From: an uncultured Nesterenkonia sp.
GTDB lineage: Bacteria; Actinomycetota; Actinomycetes; Actinomycetales; Micrococcaceae
Direction of reading: 5' to 3'
NCBI GenBank assembly: GCA_946222885.1
Contig: CAMIAK010000001.1
Span: 310,001-374,000, forward strand
DNA: 64,000 nt
Position numbers and translations under genes: made by a program. Below, in pieces: positions 1-8,102 of the stretch. Below the pieces are notes generated by a model, which had not been told where the DNA came from, ran no database searches, and worked only from the letters and a program-made list of their open reading frames with translations. The stretch's first letter is position 1. Each line of letters begins with the position of its first letter.

Positions 1-32
1 CAGTGCCACAACACCTCAGTGCCGCAACACCT
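1..32. repeat. Tandem 16-bp direct repeat at window edge
   Basis: CAGTGCCACAACACCT (1-16) is followed directly by CAGTGCCGCAACACCT (17-32), 15 of 16 bases identical. The array may continue to the left of the window. From here to the first gene at 261 I see no other convincing gene or element. Confidence 0.6.
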
Positions 33-260
33 TATGGGTCCGTCCAGGAACTGTCCAGAGAGTATGGCCCCGGTGAACGGACCCTGCAAGGGTGGTAAGA
101 GGTCCCTCCGAGTTGGCGGAAATCGCCGTTCTGAGCTTTTCCGGGCGGCTCCGATCTGGTCAGTATGGAGTCAAGTCATCCGGCCAAGGGTGACCCTGCA
201 AGAGAACGCGGAGAGTCCGCGCAGCATCCACAGTGATGCAAACGACGGAGGTGCATATAT

Positions 261-536
261 ATGGCAACCACCGATGCAAACAAGCTTCGTTCCCTCGCTG
301 CCGCAGTCGGCGTCGGCTCCCTGGCGCTGTTCGGCGTGACCGCCTGCGACACCGAGGAGGACCCCGCCGACGCTCCCGCCGAGGAGAACGACACCGTCGA
401 CGAGCCGGCGGACGAGCCGGCCGAGGATCCGGCGCAGGACCCGGCAGATGAGGACCCCGCCGAGGACCCGGCCGAGGACCCCGCTGACGAAGGCGGCATG
501 GACAACGGCGATGAGGACGAGGACGCAGCGCTCTGA
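261..536 (+). CDS. Small acidic repeat lipoprotein, function unknown
   Basis: A 91-residue protein with a short signal peptide (about residues 8-28) ending in a lipobox V-T-A-C, so the mature protein should be lipid-anchored to the outer face of the membrane. Everything after the cysteine is low complexity: repeats of D-P-A-E/D, E-P-A-D and Glu/Asp runs, with almost no basic or hydrophobic residues. No enzymatic domain is visible. The ATG at 261 is supported by a GGAGGTG ribosome site at 246-252. It stands alone, followed by a strong hairpin at 580-617. An ion-binding or wall-spacer role is possible but is only a guess; the acidic composition matches other secreted proteins here. Confidence 0.75.
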   Translation: MATTDANKLRSLAAAVGVGSLALFGVTACDTEEDPADAPAEENDTVDEPADEPAEDPAQDPADEDPAEDPAEDPADEGGMDNGDEDEDAAL

Positions 537-579
537 TCAGGGCCTGGTCCTCGCGGCCTGAGGCCGCAGATCCTCTGAT

Positions 580-617
580 GAGGAGCCCCTCCCGGGGAGA
601 CCGGGGAGGGGCTCCTC
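580..617. terminator. Strong intergenic hairpin
   Basis: A 14-bp perfect inverted repeat (580-593 with 604-617, GAGGAGCCCCTCCC and its complement) lies after the acidic lipoprotein gene. There is no T-run, as is common for actinobacterial terminators. Confidence 0.7.
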
Positions 618-665
618 TCATGTGTGCGGAGGGCATATGTGCTCCTCAGCACGGTGCGGCGTAAT

Positions 666-680
666 TGTGAATGATTCATA
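666..680. promoter_or_regulatory. Fur/PerR-type operator upstream of the fur-katA pair
   Basis: The AT-rich sequence TGTGAATGATTCATA is a 7-1-7 inverted repeat (perfect over TGAAT-G-ATTCA at 668-678) ending 20 bp before the start codon of the Fur-family gene. Its position and symmetry suggest autoregulation and peroxide or metal control of the downstream catalase. This is inferred from family behaviour. Confidence 0.6.
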
Positions 681-700
681 TCTGCGGCACACTGGGTGTC

Positions 701-1132
701 ATGAGCACGACGATGGACTGGCCTGCACAGCTGCGTGAGCGCGGACTCCGCGTGACCCGTCAGCGCCTGGCCGTGCTGGACGCCGTCGCCGCTCACCCGC
801 ACCAGCCGGCCGAGGCGGTCCACGCCGCGGTCACCGAGCAGCTGCCGGACATCACGGTCCAGTCCGTGTACACCGTCCTGCATGACCTCACCGCGCAGGA
901 GCTCGTGCGCCGGTTCGACCCCCCGGGGTCGCCCGCCTGCTACGAGACCCGCACCCATGACAACCACCACCACGCCATCTGCTCGGTCTGCGGGCGCATC
1001 GAGGACATCGACTGCGTCCACGGCGAGGCTCCCTGCCTCGAGGCTCCGGCCGGTCTGGGGATGACCATAGACGTCGCCGACGTCGTCTTCCGCGGTGTCT
1101 GTGATGAGTGCGCGGCGAAGGCCGCGGCCTGA
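701..1132 (+). CDS. Fur/PerR-family metalloregulator (FurA/CatR-like)
   Basis: A 143-residue Fur-family repressor. The N-terminal winged helix includes the R-V-T-R-Q-R-L-A-V-L-D helix near residues 14-24; the C-terminal dimer domain has the His-rich metal site T-H-D-N-H-H-H-A-I-C-x2-C and a second C-x2-C near the C-terminus (a structural zinc site of four cysteines). It sits 54 bp before the catalase gene on the same strand, the arrangement typical of actinobacterial peroxide regulators that control a catalase. A dyad operator overlaps the promoter. The ATG at 701 is chosen because homologues begin about 15 residues before the first helix; an in-frame ATG at 671 lies inside the operator and is unlikely. 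Confidence 0.85.
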   Translation: MSTTMDWPAQLRERGLRVTRQRLAVLDAVAAHPHQPAEAVHAAVTEQLPDITVQSVYTVLHDLTAQELVRRFDPPGSPACYETRTHDNHHHAICSVCGRIEDIDCVHGEAPCLEAPAGLGMTIDVADVVFRGVCDECAAKAAA

Positions 1133-1186
1133 GCCTGCCGTTCCGCACCGGCTGTCACACACCGAAGAGAAGAGAGAAACTCAGCC

Positions 1187-2671
1187 TTGAGCGCACCCAA
1201 CACCCCCAATGCGACCGGGTCCACCACCCAGGCCGGCATCCCCGCCGTCAGCGACCGCTTCTCGCTGTCGGTCGGCGCCGACGGCCCCATCGTCCTGCAC
1301 GACCACCACCTGGTGGAGACTCTGGCGCACTTCAACCGGATGAACGTCCCCGAGCGCCGCCCGCACGCCAAAGGCGCCGGCGCCTTCGGCACCTTCGAGG
1401 TCACCGAGGACGTCTCCGCCTACACCAAGGCTGACGTGTTCCAGCCCGGGAGGACCACCGAGACCCTGCTGCGCTTCTCCACGGTGGCAGGCGAGATCGG
1501 CTCCCCGGACACCTGGCGCGATGTGCGCGGCTTCGCCCTGAAGTTCTACACCGAAGAGGGCAACCTGGACATCGTGGGCAACAACACCCCGGTGTTCTTC
1601 CTGCGCGACCCCATGAAGTTCCCGCACTTCATCCGCTCCCAGAAGCGTCTGCCGGACTCCGGGCTGCGCGACGCCCACATGCAGTGGGACTTCTGGACCC
1701 AGAACCCGGAGACCGCCCACCAGGTCACCTATCTCATGGGTGACCGCGGTCTGCCGGCGACCTGGCGCGCCATGAACGGCTACGGCTCCCACACCTACGC
1801 GTGGGTCAACGCCGAGGGCGAGCGCTTCTGGGTGAAGTATCACTTCCTCAACGACGCCGGCTTCGAGACCATGTCCTCCGAGGAGGCCGAGAAGCTCGCA
1901 GGCGCCGACGCCGAGTACCACCGCCGCGACCTGTTCAACGCGATCAGGGAGGGCGACCACCCCACCTGGACCATGTACGTCCAGGTCATGCCCTACGAGG
2001 ACGCCAAGACCTACAGGATCAACCCCTTCGACCTCACCAAGACCTGGCCGAAGGCGGACTACCCGCGCATCCCGGTGGGGAAGCTGACCCTGAACCGGAA
2101 CCCGGAGAACTTCTTCGCCCAGATCGAGCAGGCCGCGTTCTCCCCGGCCAACATGGTCCCGGGCACCGGCAACTCCCCGGACAAGATGCTGCTGGGCCGC
2201 AACTTCGCCTACGCGGACGCTCAGCGCTACCGCATCGGCACCAACTTCCAGCAGCTGCCGGTGAACCGTCCGAAGAACCCGGTCCACACCTACAACTTCG
2301 AGGGCAACATGTGGTTCGACCACACCGGCGACCGCCCGGTCTACGCCCCGAACACCGTGGAGGGCGCGACCTGGTCCGATGAGCAGGGCCCCGTGGACGC
2401 CGGCTGGGAGGCCGACGGCGAGCTCGTCCGCTCCGCCTACACCCTGCGTGCGGAGGACGACGACTTCGGCCAGGCGGGGATCCTGGTCCGCGAGGTCTTC
2501 GACGACGCCCAGCGCGACCGCCTGGTGGAGACCGTCGCCGGCTCCCTCGGCGAGGTCCGTGAGCCGGTGCTCTCCAACGTCTTCCAGTACTGGAGGAACG
2601 TGGACGCCGAGATCGGCGCACGCATCGAGGCTGCGGCCAAGGGAACCGACTCCCCGGTGGCCGGCGCCTGA
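1187..2671 (+). CDS. katA: Monofunctional haem catalase
   Basis: A 494-residue clade-3-like small-subunit catalase that dismutates hydrogen peroxide. The distal histidine is H60 in V-P-E-R-R-P-H-A-K-G, the catalytic asparagine lies in G-N-N-T-P (132-133), and the proximal haem-ligand tyrosine is Y342 in R-N-F-A-Y-A-D-A-Q-R-Y-R. Length is normal for the family. Translation appears to start at TTG 1187, after a purine-rich stretch; no better in-frame start is present. It lies directly downstream of the Fur/PerR-type gene, so induction by peroxide is likely. A strong terminator follows. Confidence 0.96.
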   Translation: MSAPNTPNATGSTTQAGIPAVSDRFSLSVGADGPIVLHDHHLVETLAHFNRMNVPERRPHAKGAGAFGTFEVTEDVSAYTKADVFQPGRTTETLLRFSTVAGEIGSPDTWRDVRGFALKFYTEEGNLDIVGNNTPVFFLRDPMKFPHFIRSQKRLPDSGLRDAHMQWDFWTQNPETAHQVTYLMGDRGLPATWRAMNGYGSHTYAWVNAEGERFWVKYHFLNDAGFETMSSEEAEKLAGADAEYHRRDLFNAIREGDHPTWTMYVQVMPYEDAKTYRINPFDLTKTWPKADYPRIPVGKLTLNRNPENFFAQIEQAAFSPANMVPGTGNSPDKMLLGRNFAYADAQRYRIGTNFQQLPVNRPKNPVHTYNFEGNMWFDHTGDRPVYAPNTVEGATWSDEQGPVDAGWEADGELVRSAYTLRAEDDDFGQAGILVREVFDDAQRDRLVETVAGSLGEVREPVLSNVFQYWRNVDAEIGARIEAAAKGTDSPVAGA

Positions 2672-2687
2672 GCCTGACCTCCCTGGG

Positions 2688-2722
2688 ACGGCCCCCTTCG
2701 GACATCTTCCGGAGGGGGCCGT
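2688..2722 (+). terminator. Rho-independent terminator after katA
   Basis: Arms 2688-2702 (ACGGCCCCCTTCGGA) and 2708-2722 pair over 15 positions with one mismatch around a 5-nt loop. A short T-rich tract (GTTTCGTCT) follows. Confidence 0.8.
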
Positions 2723-2769
2723 TTCGTCTAGACTGACCGAGGCACGTCCTCGCGGTCTTAGGAGAACCC

Positions 2770-4044
2770 TTGAGCACAGACATCAACACTCAGTCCCTGT
2801 CCGACGTCGACCCGGAGATCGCCCAGGCGATCGCCGATGAGCTGGGCCGCCAGCGGGGGACCTTGGAGATGATCGCCTCCGAGAACTTCGTCCCGCGTGC
2901 GGTGCTCGAGGCCCAGGGCTCGGTGCTGACCAACAAATACGCCGAGGGGTATCCTGGACGCCGCTACTACGGCGGCTGCGAGTTCGTCGACGTGGCGGAG
3001 AACCTCGCGATCGAGCGTGCCAAGGAGCTCTTCGGGGCCGACCACGCCAATGTCCAGCCCCATGCAGGCGCCCAGGCCAATGTGGCTGTGATGACCGCCT
3101 TCCTGAAGCCCGGCGACAAGCTCATGGGCCTCTCGCTGGCCCACGGCGGCCACCTCACCCACGGCATGAAGCTCAACCACTCCGGCAAGTTCTACGAGGT
3201 CGCCGCCTATGAGGTGGACTCCGAGACCGGCGAGATCGACATGGAGGCGGTCCGCGAGCAGGCCCTCGCGGAGAAGCCGGACATGATCGTCGCCGGCTGG
3301 TCCGCCTATCCGCGGCAGCTGGACTTCGCGAAGTTCCGTGAGATCGCCGATGAGGTGGGGGCCGTGCTGTGGGTGGACATGGCCCACTTCGCCGGCCTGG
3401 TCGCCGCCGGTCTGCACCCCAACCCGGTGCCCTACGCCGACGTCGTGACCACCACCGTGCACAAGACCCTGGCCGGCCCGCGCTCGGGCATGATCCTCTG
3501 CAAGGAGGAGCACAGGAAGAAGATCAACTCGGCGGTCTTCCCCGGCCAGCAGGGAGGTCCGCTGATGCACGTCATCGCGGCCAAGGCCATCGCCTTCAAG
3601 ATCGCGGCCTCCGAGGACTTCCGGGAGAAGCAGCGGCGGACCGTGGCTGGCGCGCAGATCCTGGCCGAGCGCCTGGTGGCCGAGGACGTGACCGCCCACG
3701 GCGTCTCCGTGCTCACCGGCGGCACCGACGTCCACCTGGTGCTGGTGGACCTGCGCGACTCCGAGCTGGACGGCAAGCAGGCCGAGGACCGTCTCCACGA
3801 GGTCGGCATCACGGTCAACCGCAACGCCGTGCCCAACGACCCCCGCCCGCCGATGGTCACCTCCGGGCTGCGCATCGGCACGCCGGCGCTGGCCTCCCGC
3901 GGCTTCGGCGAGGCTGAGTTCCGCGAGGTCGCCGACATCATCGCCGAGGCGCTCAAGCCCGGCGCGGGTCTGGACGCGCTGAAGTCCCGGGTGGCGAAGC
4001 TGGCTGAGGACTTCCCCCTCTACGAGGGCCTCGAGGAGTGGTGA
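2770..4044 (+). CDS. glyA: Serine hydroxymethyltransferase
   Basis: A 424-residue PLP enzyme interconverting serine and glycine with transfer of a one-carbon unit to tetrahydrofolate. The PLP lysine is K232 in T-T-T-V-H-K-T-L-A-G-P-R, and the N-terminal S-E-N-F-V-P and G-Y-P-G-R-R-Y-Y-G-G motifs are intact. The TTG start at 2770 follows AGGAG at 2760-2764. It is followed at once by folD, the next enzyme of the folate one-carbon cycle, with essentially no gap, so the two are an operon. Confidence 0.97.
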   Translation: MSTDINTQSLSDVDPEIAQAIADELGRQRGTLEMIASENFVPRAVLEAQGSVLTNKYAEGYPGRRYYGGCEFVDVAENLAIERAKELFGADHANVQPHAGAQANVAVMTAFLKPGDKLMGLSLAHGGHLTHGMKLNHSGKFYEVAAYEVDSETGEIDMEAVREQALAEKPDMIVAGWSAYPRQLDFAKFREIADEVGAVLWVDMAHFAGLVAAGLHPNPVPYADVVTTTVHKTLAGPRSGMILCKEEHRKKINSAVFPGQQGGPLMHVIAAKAIAFKIAASEDFREKQRRTVAGAQILAERLVAEDVTAHGVSVLTGGTDVHLVLVDLRDSELDGKQAEDRLHEVGITVNRNAVPNDPRPPMVTSGLRIGTPALASRGFGEAEFREVADIIAEALKPGAGLDALKSRVAKLAEDFPLYEGLEEW

Positions 4045-4052
4045 TCGCCCCG

Positions 4053-4943
4053 ATGACAGAGACTGCTGCGCAGAAGCTCGACGGCAGGGCCACCGCGAAG
4101 GCGCTGAAGGAGGACCTCGCACGCCGGGTGGAGGCTCTGAAGGCCAAGGGCGTGACTCCTGGTCTGGGGACCGTGCTGGTGGGCGCGGACCCGGCCAGCC
4201 AGACCTATGTGGCGGGCAAGCACCGCGACTGTGCGGAGGTCGGGATCAACTCACTGCAGGTGGAGCTTCCGGAGGACATCTCCGAGGCCGACCTGCTGGC
4301 AGAGATCGAGAAGCTCAACGGCGACGACGCCTGCACCGGTTACATCGTCCAGCTGCCGCTGCCCAAGCACCTGGACACCCAGAAGGTCCTCGAGGCCATC
4401 TCCCCGGAGAAGGACGCCGACGGTCTGCACCCCACGAACCTGGGGCGCCTGGTGGCCAACGTCAACGGTGAGATCACCACTCCGCTGCCGTGTACGCCGA
4501 AGGGCTGCGTGGACCTGCTGGACCACTACGGCATCGACCTGGACGGCAGACATGTGGTCGTCGTCGGGCGCGGGGTCACCATCGGCCGGCCCATCGGCCT
4601 GCTGCTGACCCGTAAGCAGGTCAACGCCACGGTGACCCTGTGCCACACCGGCACCCGGGACACTGCGGCCCATCTGAAGCAGGCCGACGTCGTCGTCGCC
4701 GCCGCTGGGGTCAAGCACGTGATCGACCCGGCGGATCTGAAGCCCGGCGTGATCGTCCTCGACGTCGGGGTCACCCGTGAGGTGGACCCGGAGACCGGCA
4801 AGACGAAGATCCATGGCGACGTCGCCCCCGGCATCGAGGAGGTCGCCTCCTGGTACTCCCCGAACCCCGGGGGAGTGGGCCCGATGACCCGCGCAGAGCT
4901 TCTCGCCAACGTCGTCCAGCAGGCCGAGCTGCAGGCCGGCTGA
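4053..4943 (+). CDS. folD: Methylenetetrahydrofolate dehydrogenase/cyclohydrolase
   Basis: A bifunctional folate enzyme of about 296 residues. The catalytic lysine region P-A-S-Q-T-Y-V-A-G-K, the folate-binding G-Y-I-V-Q-L-P-L-P and the nucleotide-binding V-V-G-R-G-V-T-I-G-R-P-I-G segment are all present. The last normally reads V-V-G-R-S, so the Ser-to-Gly change is slightly unusual. The start is uncertain: ATG 4053 gives the usual N-terminus (M-T-E-T-A-A-Q-K-L-D-G), but GTG codons at 4038 and 4041 overlap the glyA stop and would allow translational coupling. It shares the one-carbon operon with glyA. Confidence 0.94.
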   Translation: MTETAAQKLDGRATAKALKEDLARRVEALKAKGVTPGLGTVLVGADPASQTYVAGKHRDCAEVGINSLQVELPEDISEADLLAEIEKLNGDDACTGYIVQLPLPKHLDTQKVLEAISPEKDADGLHPTNLGRLVANVNGEITTPLPCTPKGCVDLLDHYGIDLDGRHVVVVGRGVTIGRPIGLLLTRKQVNATVTLCHTGTRDTAAHLKQADVVVAAAGVKHVIDPADLKPGVIVLDVGVTREVDPETGKTKIHGDVAPGIEEVASWYSPNPGGVGPMTRAELLANVVQQAELQAG

Positions 4944-4961
4944 GAGCTTCACCGGTCGTCG

Positions 4962-5023
4962 TACCAAGGCTTCTTCGCCCTACCAGCCCGTATACGGACG
5001 GGTAGAACGAAGAACGGCTGGTA
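4962..5023. repeat. 62-bp palindromic intergenic repeat, copy A
   Basis: A near-perfect inverted repeat running from TACCA to TGGTA and centred on GTATAC (4990-4995). It matches the element at 22950-23011 at 52 of 62 positions (hand count) and has the same length and centre. Here it sits between convergent genes, just before a separate terminator. Confidence 0.8.
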
Positions 5024-5039
5024 CACCGTCTGGAGAGCA

Positions 5040-5080
5040 AGAAGCGGGCCCCGGGAAGAATCCTCCCGGGGCCCGCTTCT
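5040..5080. terminator. Bidirectional terminator between folD and the convergent gene
   Basis: A perfect 17-bp stem (5040-5056, AGAAGCGGGCCCCGGGA, with 5064-5080) and a 7-nt loop, between two convergent genes. It could serve both strands. Confidence 0.85.
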
Positions 5081-5095
5081 GTCTGCAGCGTAGGA

Positions 5096-5812
5096 TCAGG
5101 CGCTCTGCTGCTCCAGGTAGCGCTTGACGTCCTGGTTGAAGGCGACGACGATCCAGTAGATCGTCACACCCAGGTGGCCCAGGAAGGCCACCGCGGCCAC
5201 CAGGCCGACGGCGCTGCCGAACATGATGATGCCGAAGCTCAGGAAGTTCAGCAGGGTGGCGATCACGCCGATGAAGGCGAAGACCAGGCCCAGCACACGG
5301 GCCCAGGACTTGCCCTTGGTCAGCGGGATGTAGACCAGCATGTACAGACCCACGGCGATCACCACGCCGATGACGCCGCCGGCGATCGCCATGCCGCCGA
5401 GCATCTCCACGATGGCGTCGATCTCATCCTGGGTCATGCCCATCTCGGCGTAGACCTCGCTGAAGAGCTCGGCCACCTCGTCCCCGGCGAAGACCGCGCT
5501 GTAGGCGACGGTGCCGATCAGGTAGAGCGCCATGGAGATCAGCGTCAGCTTCTCCAGCAGGCTCTGCTTGGCCGGCTTCTGCATGGGCGCCCCGGCGGTG
5601 ACGGGATCATAGGGGTCGGTGCCGAACTTGGAGCCGGGGGCCTGCTGGTACGGGCCCGGCTGCTGGGAGCCCCAGGAAGGAGCCTGCTGGCCGCCGTAGG
5701 AGGGCTGTCCCTGGTGCTGCTGCCCCTCGGGGGCCCGCTGGCCGTACTGGGGCTGCTGCGGCTGTTCGGCCGGGTTGTTGGGGTCCGGCTCGCCGTAGGG
5801 TGAGTTCGTCAT
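5096..5812 (-). CDS. Membrane protein with Pro/Gln-rich N-terminus, unknown function
   Basis: 238 residues. The first 75 or so are a disordered cytoplasmic-type segment rich in P, Q, G and Y, a pattern frequent in actinobacterial envelope proteins. The rest contains about four hydrophobic helices (near residues 85-110, 140-165, 168-195 and 198-225) separated by an acidic extracytoplasmic stretch after the first. No catalytic motif is visible. The ATG at 5812 is preceded on its strand by GGAGG. It is encoded alone, convergent with folD and in the same direction as the ABC genes upstream of it. Confidence 0.75.
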   Translation of the reverse strand: MTNSPYGEPDPNNPAEQPQQPQYGQRAPEGQQHQGQPSYGGQQAPSWGSQQPGPYQQAPGSKFGTDPYDPVTAGAPMQKPAKQSLLEKLTLISMALYLIGTVAYSAVFAGDEVAELFSEVYAEMGMTQDEIDAIVEMLGGMAIAGGVIGVVIAVGLYMLVYIPLTKGKSWARVLGLVFAFIGVIATLLNFLSFGIIMFGSAVGLVAAVAFLGHLGVTIYWIVVAFNQDVKRYLEQQSA

Positions 5813-5913
5813 GATGTGCCTCCGTCTGTCGTACGAAATCGGCAGTTCTCTTCTGCTGTGAATACTACTGGCGGCCCCGGGGTCCGGGCACGGAGCCGGG
5901 GCCGCCAGCGGGT

Positions 5914-7224
5914 CTACTCGTGGCGCAGGGCCTCGATCGGGTCCTTCTTCGCCGCCCGCGCCGCCGGCAGGGTGCCTGCCAGGAAGGCGATCAGCATGAT
6001 CAGTGCGGTGATGCTCAGGATCGCCGTGGGGCTGACCGCGTAGAGGATCAGCCCTCCGACGTCGCCCAGCGGGCCGCCGCTGCCGGTGAGCGCGGCATTG
6101 GCCACGACACCGGTGAGCACGCCGCCTCCGACGCCGATCACCGAGCCCAGCAGCCCGATCATGACCGCCTCCATGGAGAAGAGGCCGAAGATCTTGCCGC
6201 CGGACATGCCCAGGGCCTTCATCAGGCCGATCTCCCGGGTGCGCTCCTGGACCGACATCAGCAGCGTGTTGACGATGCCGAAGGAGGCCGCCAGCAGGGC
6301 GATGAAGGCGAATCCGTAGAGGATCCAGGCGATGGCGTCGATGACGGTCTGGATGATGCCCATGAAGTCCTCGACGGTCAGGCCGACCATGCCCTCCTCC
6401 TGGAGGGCGTCCTTGACGGCCTGCTCATTGGCCTCCAGGTCCTCCACCGTGGCGGCGGCCTGGACGAAGGCTTCCGGCTGGTCCACGTCCAGCCCGGAGC
6501 TCTGGATCTCGTAGAGCTCGTCATTCAGCTCATGCGAGGGCATCGGGGATCCGCCGATCCCGGCCAGGTTCTGGGCGGAGACGCCGACCACCTCGGCCTC
6601 GACGGTGTGCTGCTCGTAGGCCATGTCCGAGATGCCGACCTCGACGGTCTCGCCGATCGCGGCCTGCGGATCTGCGTCCTCGTAGTCCTCGGCGGACTCG
6701 TCGAAGACGGCCAGCCAGGTCTCCGGGACGGTGATCTCCATGGCCTCGCGCTCAGGGACCTCGCCGGCCACCAGGTCCATCCCCGGGGCGTCGGCGGGCA
6801 GGCCCAGATCGTTGAGGGTGTACTGGTTCCCGTCCGGGGTCTCCAGGTAGTCGGGGGAGACGAAGAAGATCGGGTCCACCTGGGTGACGTGCTCGAGCCC
6901 CTCGATGGTCTCGATGTCCTCCTCGGTGAGCATCGACTGCCCGAACTCGGACTGGCCCTGGGCGGCGTCGGGGTCGTACTCCTGCGGCCCCGGGCCGGTC
7001 TCCTCGCCCTGGCCCATGGAGTCGGCGGTCATGACATAGATCTCGTCCTGCTCGCCGTAGCCGTCCACCATGTCGTCGATGGTCTGGTTCACCCCGGCGG
7101 CGAGCCCGGAGGTCACCGCCAGGGTGAAGGCGCCGATGACGATGGCGATGACGGTCAGGAAGGTCCTCATCTTGGACCGCATGGTGTTGCCCAGTGCGGT
7201 GCGGCTGACATCGAGCGCCTTCAT
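5914..7224 (-). CDS. MacB/FtsX-type ABC transporter permease
   Basis: 436 residues. One N-terminal membrane helix (about 20-45) is followed by a large acidic extracytoplasmic domain (MacB periplasmic core, about 46-290) and three C-terminal helices of the FtsX fold (about 300-425). The E-R-T-R-E-I-G-L-M-K-A-L-G motif that couples to the ATPase is present. The start ATG overlaps the end of the upstream ATPase gene by 4 nt, so both are one unit. The family moves lipids, peptides or drugs by mechanotransmission rather than ordinary import; the substrate cannot be read from sequence. Confidence 0.9.
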   Translation of the reverse strand: MKALDVSRTALGNTMRSKMRTFLTVIAIVIGAFTLAVTSGLAAGVNQTIDDMVDGYGEQDEIYVMTADSMGQGEETGPGPQEYDPDAAQGQSEFGQSMLTEEDIETIEGLEHVTQVDPIFFVSPDYLETPDGNQYTLNDLGLPADAPGMDLVAGEVPEREAMEITVPETWLAVFDESAEDYEDADPQAAIGETVEVGISDMAYEQHTVEAEVVGVSAQNLAGIGGSPMPSHELNDELYEIQSSGLDVDQPEAFVQAAATVEDLEANEQAVKDALQEEGMVGLTVEDFMGIIQTVIDAIAWILYGFAFIALLAASFGIVNTLLMSVQERTREIGLMKALGMSGGKIFGLFSMEAVMIGLLGSVIGVGGGVLTGVVANAALTGSGGPLGDVGGLILYAVSPTAILSITALIMLIAFLAGTLPAARAAKKDPIEALRHE

Positions 7225-8003
7225 GCCTGGTCCTCCTGCTGCTCGGTGAAGTCGGGGGCGGGGATGCCGCTGCCGGAGGCCTGGCGCACGCCGTGCTCCT
7301 CGCGGACGATCTCGCCGTCCTGCATGATCAGCCGGCGCTGGCAGCGGGCGGCGAGGTCGTCGTCGTGGGTGACGACCACCAGGGTGATGCCGCGCTCGCG
7401 GTGCAGGCCGAAGAGGATGTCCTCCACGATCGCGGAGGTGTTCGAGTCCAGGTTGCCGGTGGGCTCATCGGCGAAGAGCACTGTGGGCTCGTTGATCAGC
7501 GCACGGGCGATGCAGACGCGCTGCTTCTGCCCGCCGGAGAGGTCGGTGGCCTTGTTCTTGGCCTTGGAGTCCATCTCCAGCTGCTCGAGGACCTCCATGC
7601 CGCGCCGGTTGCGCTCGGCCTTGGACACGCCGGCGATCTTCAGCGGCAGGGTGACGTTCTCCAGCACGGTCTGGTTCGGGTTGAGGAAGAACTGCTGGAA
7701 GATGAAGCCGAAGGTCTCGTTGCGCAGGGCGGAGACCTGCTTGGGCTTCAGGTCGTTGACCGGATCGCCCTCCAGGGCGACGACGCCGGAGGTCGGGGCG
7801 TCCAGCAGCGCCAGCAGATGCATGAGGGTGGACTTGCCCGAGCCGGACTTGCCGACGATGGCGACGGACTCGCCGTGGGCTATTTCGAAGGTGAGGCCTT
7901 TGAGGGCGTCGAAGCGCGAGGCTCCCTTGCCGTAGACCTTCACCAGGTTCTCCGTCTCCAGGACGGGACTCTCCGGAACAGGTGATGATGTCATGGGGCT
8001 CAT
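7221..8003 (-). CDS. ABC transporter ATP-binding protein (MacB/LolD type)
   Basis: 260 residues with Walker A G-K-S-G-S-G-K-S-T, the Q-loop region, the signature L-S-G-G-Q-K-Q-R-V, Walker B V-L-F-A-D-E-P-T-G-N-L-D and the H-loop T-H-D. The G-N-L-D after Walker B is typical of the LolD/MacB/FtsE group, matching its FtsX-type partner, whose start codon it overlaps. The start at 8003 has no clear ribosome site; an ATG at 7994 is an alternative. Confidence 0.92.
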   Translation of the reverse strand: MSPMTSSPVPESPVLETENLVKVYGKGASRFDALKGLTFEIAHGESVAIVGKSGSGKSTLMHLLALLDAPTSGVVALEGDPVNDLKPKQVSALRNETFGFIFQQFFLNPNQTVLENVTLPLKIAGVSKAERNRRGMEVLEQLEMDSKAKNKATDLSGGQKQRVCIARALINEPTVLFADEPTGNLDSNTSAIVEDILFGLHRERGITLVVVTHDDDLAARCQRRLIMQDGEIVREEHGVRQASGSGIPAPDFTEQQEDQA

Positions 8004-8102
8004 TCTTGCGGAGGAGAAGACCTTTCACATCGCCCGCAGGGATGATTCCGCCCGAAGATCAGGGACGGATCAGGGTGATCGGATCACCCGGCCGGGGGAG
8101 AG

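Noticed and set aside
5920..7935. A 671-codon open frame on the + strand
   Set aside because: Antisense to the ABC permease and ATPase genes, with no recognisable domain.
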